Positions 58,950 through 64,000 of a stretch of 64,000 nucleotides of DNA are shown here, one piece after another. Position 1 is the stretch's first letter, and every line of letters starts with the position of its first letter. A program made the position numbers and the translations under genes. This stretch comes from Mesorhizobium japonicum MAFF 303099 (GTDB lineage: Bacteria; Pseudomonadota; Alphaproteobacteria; Rhizobiales; Rhizobiaceae), in NCBI RefSeq assembly GCF_000009625.1, contig NC_002678.2:3132001-3196000 (forward strand), in the 5' to 3' direction. Below the pieces are notes generated by a model. That model did no database searches. It saw nothing but the letters and a program-made list of their open reading frames with translations, and was not told the DNA's origin.

Positions 58950-61090
58950 ATCGCCACGCATTTGTCATCCTTGCCCTGTTCGGGCAGACCGCCCTTGCCG
59001 GTTGTGCCGGCATTGGCCGCAATGCCTGCGATATCCTGCCGGGACAGGTGGCCTGCGCGCGGCCGTCCCTGTCGGCCGGCACGCCTGGAGTCGCGGCTTC
59101 GCAGTTTTTTGGCGATGCCGGCGCCAGCGACTACGAAAGGCGCTTCCTGGCGCTGCTCGCCCACAACCAGCTCGGCGCCATGGATCGCGCCAACGGCACC
59201 GGCCCGTTCGGGCGCAACCGTCGCGATGTGCAGAACAGCGACTTCCAGGCGACCTATTCGACGCTGCAGCAACTGGCCGGTCCGGTTGCCAGGGCGCATC
59301 TGCCGCCGGCAAATGGCAGCGGCGAGGGTCATTTCGACGGACGCTGGCGGGTGTCGCGGCAGACTCTCTACATCGACGCGGCAGCGCGGCCCTCGGCCCC
59401 CAAAAATTTCGATTTCTCCGGCCTGCAGGCGCGCAGCGTCGAGATCGTCGTGCGCCAGGCCGGCGAGCAGCCGGCCGAGATCGAGGCCACCTGCGACGGC
59501 GCCTTGGCGATCCGCGCGGCCGGCGCCTCGCGCACCATCACCGCCGGCGCGGCATTCCGCTTTCGCCTGGCGGGCGAGGACGACACGGTCAGCCTGTTTC
59601 CCAGCGACAGCCTGAACCGCTGCACGGCAAGGATCCGCTCCAGCCTTGCCCCGGCCGGTGCTCCGCTTACCATCCGACGCGAAGAGGCCGCGGATCCGGC
59701 TCTCGCCAGCCTCGACAGCCGCTATGAGCGCTGTCCGGTCCCCGACAGCGCCGGCCTCGACGCGCTCGAGCGCGTCTTCTATGCCAGCCGCTGGCTGTCG
59801 CAGACCTGCGCCCTGCCGATCGGCGAGCTCCGGCTGCTGCGCAAGTCGCGCGACGGCTTCAACGCCAAGGTCGAGGCGCTGATGGGCGCACCGCTGTCCG
59901 ATGCGGCAATAGACAAAGGCGACCCGGAGCTGCCTCTCGATTTCTCCAAGGCGCCACGGCTGAAGCTGATCTATCTGTCCTCGCTGGAATTCAAGGCGGA
60001 CTTTTCCGGCTGCATCATCGAGCGGTTGATCCGCCATCATGCCGCCCTTGGCACCAAGGTGCGCATTCTGGTCACCGACGTGCTGGAGCGCGAAAAGGAC
60101 GACGCCATGCTGCACCGGCTGGCGGCGGAGTTCCCCAATGTCGAATTGCAGGAATATCGCTGGCGCGCCGATCATGGCGCGCCGATCGACGAGCAGATTT
60201 CACAGCTGCACAAGACCCATCATATCAAGATGCTGGCGACGCTGGCTGTGGACCCAGCGCGCTCGCGCGTCATCATCGGCGGCCGCAACATCCATGACGG
60301 CTTCCTGTTCCACAGTCCGATCGACCTGTCGCGCTATCCGGACCTGCAGCAATACGGCAAGACCGACGGCTTTTCGCTGAACTACTATTCGAACTGGAGC
60401 GACTTCGACATCGAGTTCGCCGACCGGGCGACGGTCGAGACGCTCGCCGCGCATCTGTCGACAATATGGTTGCGCGATGCCGACACCAATCTGGCGCGCC
60501 CCTTCTCCATCCCGGTGCGTGGAGATGGCCGCCCCCGCGGCAATGCCCGGCATTTCATTTCCGTGCCCTATGAGGACGACCATGCGCTGGAGGGCTATTT
60601 TGTCGAACTGGTTGACGCCGCCCGGCGCCATATCCAGATCGTCAACCCCTACCTCAATCTGACGCCGAGCCTCGCCCAGGCCTTTGACCGGGCGCTCGCC
60701 CGCGGCGTAAAGATCGACATTGTCGGCCGCATCGACCTCAAGGGCGATATTGGCGGCAAGTTCCTCACCGCGCTCAACAGGCTGTTCGTCGAGAAATATG
60801 GCGACCGCATCAACATCCGCGAGTTCAAGGCGCCCGACGTGGTGCTGCATTCCAAGATCATGATGATCGACGAAAGGCTGGTCGCCATCTCCTCGGTCAA
60901 CCTCAACAACCGCAGCTTCTTCCACGATTCAGAGAACGGCATGATGGTGCTCGATCCCGCCTTCTACGTCAGGATGAAGCCGATCTATGACGACTATCTC
61001 GCCCATTCGAATCCGGTTTCCGCCAACGTGACGATCCCATGGGCCTATCGGCTGCTGTTCGATGAAGCCTGGGTCAGGCAGGCATTCTGA
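58946..61090 (+). CDS. Phospholipase D-like lipoprotein
   Basis: The protein has 714 residues from GTG 58946. A signal peptide with lipobox TALAGC predicts a lipoprotein. The N-terminal ~300 residues are unique and include several cysteines. The PLD domains follow. The first HxK is H426-I-K428 in THHIKMLATLAVD, with IIGGRN downstream. The second HKD motif is HSKIMMID (H635, K637, D642), followed by SSVNLNNRSFFHD. It starts within the PLA2-like gene, so the two are translationally coupled. Confidence 0.88.
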   Translation: MNRHAFVILALFGQTALAGCAGIGRNACDILPGQVACARPSLSAGTPGVAASQFFGDAGASDYERRFLALLAHNQLGAMDRANGTGPFGRNRRDVQNSDFQATYSTLQQLAGPVARAHLPPANGSGEGHFDGRWRVSRQTLYIDAAARPSAPKNFDFSGLQARSVEIVVRQAGEQPAEIEATCDGALAIRAAGASRTITAGAAFRFRLAGEDDTVSLFPSDSLNRCTARIRSSLAPAGAPLTIRREEAADPALASLDSRYERCPVPDSAGLDALERVFYASRWLSQTCALPIGELRLLRKSRDGFNAKVEALMGAPLSDAAIDKGDPELPLDFSKAPRLKLIYLSSLEFKADFSGCIIERLIRHHAALGTKVRILVTDVLEREKDDAMLHRLAAEFPNVELQEYRWRADHGAPIDEQISQLHKTHHIKMLATLAVDPARSRVIIGGRNIHDGFLFHSPIDLSRYPDLQQYGKTDGFSLNYYSNWSDFDIEFADRATVETLAAHLSTIWLRDADTNLARPFSIPVRGDGRPRGNARHFISVPYEDDHALEGYFVELVDAARRHIQIVNPYLNLTPSLAQAFDRALARGVKIDIVGRIDLKGDIGGKFLTALNRLFVEKYGDRINIREFKAPDVVLHSKIMMIDERLVAISSVNLNNRSFFHDSENGMMVLDPAFYVRMKPIYDDYLAHSNPVSANVTIPWAYRLLFDEAWVRQAF

Positions 61091-61106
61091 TCTCCCCGCG
61101 CCGCGC

Positions 61107-62363
61107 CTATTTCAGGTAGCGCTCCTGTGCCAGGGCACGGGCATCGATCTCGGGCACCTTGTTCGACATGATGTCGGCCAGCACCTTGGCCGAACCGCAG
61201 GCCATGGTCCAGCCGAGCGTGCCATGGCCGGTGTTGAGGAAGAGATTGGAAAGCTCGGTGCGGCCGATCAGCGGCGGCCCGTCCGGCGTCATCGGCCGCA
61301 GGCCGCACCAGAAGGTCGCCTCGCGCATGGCGCCGGCGCCCGGAAAGAGATCGCCCACCGAATGTTCCAGCGTGCGCCGCCGCGATTCATGGAGCCTGAG
61401 GTCGAAGCCTGAAATCTCGGCCGTGCCGCCGACGCGGATACGGTCGCCGAGCCGGGTGATCGCCACCTTGTAGGTCTCATCCATCACGGTCGACACCGGC
61501 GCCACGTCGGCGTCCTTGATCGGCACGGTGATCGAATAGCCCTTGACCGGATAGACCGGGATCGACCGTTTCATCCGGCGCATGAAGCCGGCCGAGTAGC
61601 TGCCCAGCGCCATCACATAGGCTTCGGAAGCCTTGAACCCCTTGCTGGTGCTGAGGTTGGCAACGCGGTTGCGGCTGCGAAGGACGCGCCAGATCGTCGT
61701 GTCGTATTCGAACTTGACGCCACGCGCCACGCAGAGCTCGGCCAGTTTCTCGGTGAACATCTTGCAGTCGCCGGTCTCGTCATGCGGCAGCCTCAGCCCG
61801 CCGACGAATTTCTCGCGCACGCCGCCCAGCGCCGGCTCCGCCGCAATGCAGCCGTCCTGGTCGAGGATCTCGTAGGAAACGCCATATTTCTTCAGCACCT
61901 CGACGTCACCACCGGTGCCATCGAGCTGCTTTTGGGTGCGAAACAGCTGCAGCGTGCCCTGGGTGCGCTCGTCATAGGTGATGCCGGTCGCCTCGCGCAG
62001 CGCCTTCAGCGTGTCGCGGCTGTATTCGGCCAGCGGCACCATGCGCGACTTGTTGATGGCATAGCGCTCGGTCGTGCAGTTGCGCAGCATCTTGACCAGC
62101 CAGGTCCACATATGCGGGTCGAAGGCCGGTCGAACCACCAGTGGGCCATGCTTCATCAACAGCCATTTGATCGCCTTTAGCGGAATGCCGGGCCCGGCCC
62201 AGGGCGAGGCATAGCCGGGCGAAATCTCGCCGGCATTGGCAAAACTGGTTTCCAGCGCCGGGCCTTTCTGGCGATCGAGCACCGTCACCTCGTGGCCGGC
62301 CTCGGCGAGATAATAGGCCGTGGTCACCCCGATGACGCCGCCGCCCAGCACCATGATCTGCAT
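61107..62363 (-). CDS. dadA: D-amino-acid dehydrogenase small subunit (DadA)
   Basis: The 418-residue FAD protein starts [23 protein letters not shown]. It contains GKSSxx-like [25 protein letters not shown] (split by length limits: [11 protein letters not shown] then [11 protein letters not shown]) and a C-terminal [18 protein letters not shown], both diagnostic of DadA. It oxidises D-amino acids, chiefly D-alanine, to keto acids. The alanine racemase gene is about 1.4 kb upstream, with two Rnk-like genes between. Confidence 0.95.
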   Translation of the reverse strand: MQIMVLGGGVIGVTTAYYLAEAGHEVTVLDRQKGPALETSFANAGEISPGYASPWAGPGIPLKAIKWLLMKHGPLVVRPAFDPHMWTWLVKMLRNCTTERYAINKSRMVPLAEYSRDTLKALREATGITYDERTQGTLQLFRTQKQLDGTGGDVEVLKKYGVSYEILDQDGCIAAEPALGGVREKFVGGLRLPHDETGDCKMFTEKLAELCVARGVKFEYDTTIWRVLRSRNRVANLSTSKGFKASEAYVMALGSYSAGFMRRMKRSIPVYPVKGYSITVPIKDADVAPVSTVMDETYKVAITRLGDRIRVGGTAEISGFDLRLHESRRRTLEHSVGDLFPGAGAMREATFWCGLRPMTPDGPPLIGRTELSNLFLNTGHGTLGWTMACGSAKVLADIMSNKVPEIDARALAQERYLK

Positions 62364-62428
62364 CGTTCACTCCTTGCCGCGCCGCGCATCCTCAGGACGC
62401 CCGTGGACGCGGCCGCATTTCTCGATTT

Positions 62429-62470
62429 GCGCATGATCCCAAATGAAAATCGACGCCGATTTTCGAGAAC
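62429..62470. repeat. Palindromic intergenic element, family 2 (copy B)
   Basis: GAAAATCG and CGATTTTC form a perfect stem around ACGC, preceded by GCGCATGATCCC. The reverse complement of the element at 44813-44854 has the same order: CGCATGATCC, then a stem. It lies between dadA and the first Rnk-like gene. Confidence 0.7.
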
Positions 62471-62487
62471 CATACGCTGTTGCCCAT

Positions 62488-63030
62488 TCACGCCGCCGAG
62501 GGACCGGGGTCGTCGTCTTCTGTCTGCCGCATTCCGGCCGTCTCGCCAAGAGGCTGCCAATCGTCTGCGGCGCTGTAGACGAGAGTGAGCCCATGCGGTC
62601 GCCGCCCGTCGGCCCGGTCTTTCTGCCTGACCGCGCGCCCGGCAGCCTCCGGCTGGTAAAGCACGGCCTTGATCAGGATCGACTCCCGCCGGCCGTCGGC
62701 GTGCTCGATCGAGGCCGTTTGGCCCTGTGCCATGCCAAGCATGCAGAGCCCGCGCCTGGTTGCCACCGACAGGCTGGAGCCGACCGGTCCGCGCACCTCG
62801 TTCTGCACCAGGGTGCGCGTCTGGGCGTGACCGGCATCGATGCTGAACACCACCCTGCTGTTCAGCGTGACGATATCGGGGCCGACCGTATCGATCGGGA
62901 CGACATCGGCGCTTGAAAGCTTGTGTTCGAGCACATGCACGATCGGATCCGCGAATGCCCGCCGGCGCTCCAGCATGACTTCGAGGACGGCACGGTCCTT
63001 CGTCGTCAGACAGCAATTCGTACTCTTCAT
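62488..63030 (-). CDS. Rnk/GreA-like regulator 1
   Basis: The protein has 180 residues from ATG 63030 (GGAGG upstream). The N-terminal helical region LEVMLERRRAFADPIVHVLEHKL is like the Gre-type coiled coil of Rnk. The C-terminal FKBP-like domain includes VGPDIVTLNSRVVF and LSVATRRGLCMLGMAQGQ. Rnk-type proteins bind RNA polymerase. It has an extra C-terminal tail (after about residue 150). Tandem with a second paralogue. Confidence 0.8.
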   Translation of the reverse strand: MKSTNCCLTTKDRAVLEVMLERRRAFADPIVHVLEHKLSSADVVPIDTVGPDIVTLNSRVVFSIDAGHAQTRTLVQNEVRGPVGSSLSVATRRGLCMLGMAQGQTASIEHADGRRESILIKAVLYQPEAAGRAVRQKDRADGRRPHGLTLVYSAADDWQPLGETAGMRQTEDDDPGPSAA

Positions 63031-63044
63031 CACCGCCTCCACGA

Positions 63045-63467
63045 TCAGCGCCGCTGCGCGCCGGAGACCGGCGTGTCGACGGCTTCGACGGTCACCGACA
63101 GCTCACGGCCGCCACGACTGCTCCAGCACACCGCCTGCCCGATCGACGCTCCGATGAGCGCCGTTCCCATCGGCGTCAGCACCGAGATCCTGTTTTCGGC
63201 AATGTCGGCTTCGCCGGGATAGACCAGCATGATGCGCTGGGTCGCCCCGCCTTCGCCGCGGACCGTCACGGCCGATCCCATACGCACCACGTCGGCCGGC
63301 ATCGCCGCCGCGTCCGTGACGACGGCGCGGTCCATTTCGAAGAGCAGCTCCTCGGCCGTCTCGGGGGCACGGTCGAGCAAGGCTCTCGCCAGGCCGGTCA
63401 ACCTGTCATGGTCGGTGTCGCTGATCAGAATCCGGCTCGATGGACGCGGTCCTGTTGCATGTTGCAT
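63045..63467 (-). CDS. Rnk/GreA-like regulator 2
   Basis: The protein has 140 residues from ATG 63467 (GAGG is 7 nt upstream). It begins with the Rnk-type RILISDTDHDRLTGLARALL and continues ADVVRMGSAVTVRGEGG and ISVLTPMGTALIGASIGQAV, the Gre-factor C-terminal fold. Upstream copy of the tandem pair, spaced 14 nt from the first. Role as RNA polymerase-binding regulator is inferred. Confidence 0.85.
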   Translation of the reverse strand: MQHATGPRPSSRILISDTDHDRLTGLARALLDRAPETAEELLFEMDRAVVTDAAAMPADVVRMGSAVTVRGEGGATQRIMLVYPGEADIAENRISVLTPMGTALIGASIGQAVCWSSRGGRELSVTVEAVDTPVSGAQRR

Positions 63468-63743
63468 GGCAAACCTCATGGATCGGCGCATCGAATGGAT
63501 GCGCGCTTGCCACCGCACTGACGGCGGCGTGATGAAAAAGCCGGCAGCCGCGAAGGGCTATACGGCTTGATGGCGGTTGTGGATGTATGGATGCCCCGAT
63601 ACGGACGGACGCCAGAAGGCGGCCGCGCCGGGGCTACGATCCCGCGATCGGGCAGACCCTGAACAAGGTTCTGGTGTAAGCGAGGTTGCTCATGCCCCGA
63701 ACCTTGCCGACAGGCGCCCGCTTGTCAAGCGCGGCCAAACCGC

Positions 63744-64000
63744 TCAGCCGCCGACATAGTGGCGGTGAAAGCGCGGGCCGAGACTGGCCAGGATTTCATA
63801 GCCGATGGTGCCGGCATGGCCGGCGGCGTCGTCGACGCTCTGCGAGGGACCGAGCAGCTCGACCAGATCGCCCTCGCGCAGCCTGCCGGGCGGCAAAGCG
63901 GAGATGTCGAGAATAATCGAATCCATCGACACACGCCCGAGGAAAGGCAGGCGCACGCCTTCGAACCAGGCCGCCGAAGCGGAGCGGCGCAGCCAGCCAT
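63744..64000 (-). CDS. alr: Alanine racemase, C-terminal part (runs off window)
   Basis: The last 85 codons are visible. The sequence WFEGVRLPFLGRVSMDSIILD has the GRVSMD motif of the alanine racemase C-terminal domain, and the protein ends IGYEILASLGPRFHRHYVGG. The catalytic lysine and tyrosine lie outside. Together with dadA this would be a D-alanine catabolic pair (dadX-type role), though a biosynthetic alr cannot be excluded. Confidence 0.9.
   Translation of the reverse strand, partial: GWLRRSASAAWFEGVRLPFLGRVSMDSIILDISALPPGRLREGDLVELLGPSQSVDDAAGHAGTIGYEILASLGPRFHRHYVGG

Noticed and set aside
63468..63743. Possible small RNA or tRNA between the second Rnk-like gene and alr
   Set aside because: The interval is GC-rich with some short dyads, but there is no cloverleaf, T-loop or family match.

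Overview
The window looks like a chromosomal segment of a rhizobial alphaproteobacterium, most probably Mesorhizobium or a close Phyllobacteriaceae relative. The case rests on the GC-rich coding style, the RcdA (DUF1465) and GapR (DUF2312) cell-cycle proteins, a tetrameric-type pyruvate carboxylase very close to the Rhizobium etli enzyme, a 6S RNA next to the 5-formyl-THF cyclo-ligase gene, and short palindromic intergenic repeats of the rhizobial type. No rRNA, tRNA, CRISPR array, phage or IS element was recognised. The content is mostly housekeeping and catabolic, with single genes or small modules inserted between conserved blocks.

Layout. 1-4.0 kb: end of a metallophosphoesterase gene, then ruvC, a VapBC-type toxin-antitoxin pair, ruvA and ruvB on the minus strand, preceded by rcdA. 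4.3-12.6 kb: small membrane proteins, a TauE/SafE exporter, a methyltransferase, an Lrp regulator divergent from an EamA exporter, a degenerate ThiE-like protein coupled to a Sel1-repeat protein, and a dehydrogenase divergent from a LysR regulator. 12.7-17.1 kb: efp, inositol monophosphatase, a hemolysin III-like protein, and a MotA/TolQ-like plus OmpA/MotB-like membrane pair. 17.3-24.9 kb: secreted and membrane hypotheticals, M32 carboxypeptidase, a DUF3857/transglutaminase protein, an MsbA-like ABC exporter, rpmE and an orphan immunity-like gene. 25.1-29.9 kb: TetR/NmrA/DUF1772 module, SelW-like gene and yebC, and an ArsR/SRPBCC/SRPBCC module. 29.9-39.3 kb: TerC, a YmdB-like phosphoesterase, 5-FTHF cyclo-ligase with 6S RNA, a MoxR/VWA pair split by a GNAT gene and an unknown gene, an MBL-fold protein, msrB, an ArsC-like phosphatase and gapR.

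39.4-53.6 kb: pyruvate carboxylase, a complete branched-chain amino-acid ABC transporter (livJ, a DUF6867-like gene, livF, livG, livM, livH), and a three-gene operon for hydroxyproline catabolism (epimerase, FAD oxidoreductase, DHDPS-like deaminase) divergent from a GntR regulator with clear inverted-repeat operators between them. 53.6-64 kb: an HxlR/SnoaL pair, methylmalonate-semialdehyde dehydrogenase divergent from a LysR regulator, a tandem pair of lipoproteins resembling phospholipase A2 and phospholipase D, and a D-amino-acid dehydrogenase / alanine racemase pair with two Rnk/GreA-like genes between them.

The most unusual items are the PLA2-like/PLD-like lipoprotein pair, the non-flagellar stator-like pair, the toxin-antitoxin module inside ruvCAB, the split MoxR/VWA locus, and a short repeat that appears to have been absorbed into the N-terminus of the hydroxyproline oxidoreductase. 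All assignments come from reading motifs and gene context; no database search was run.
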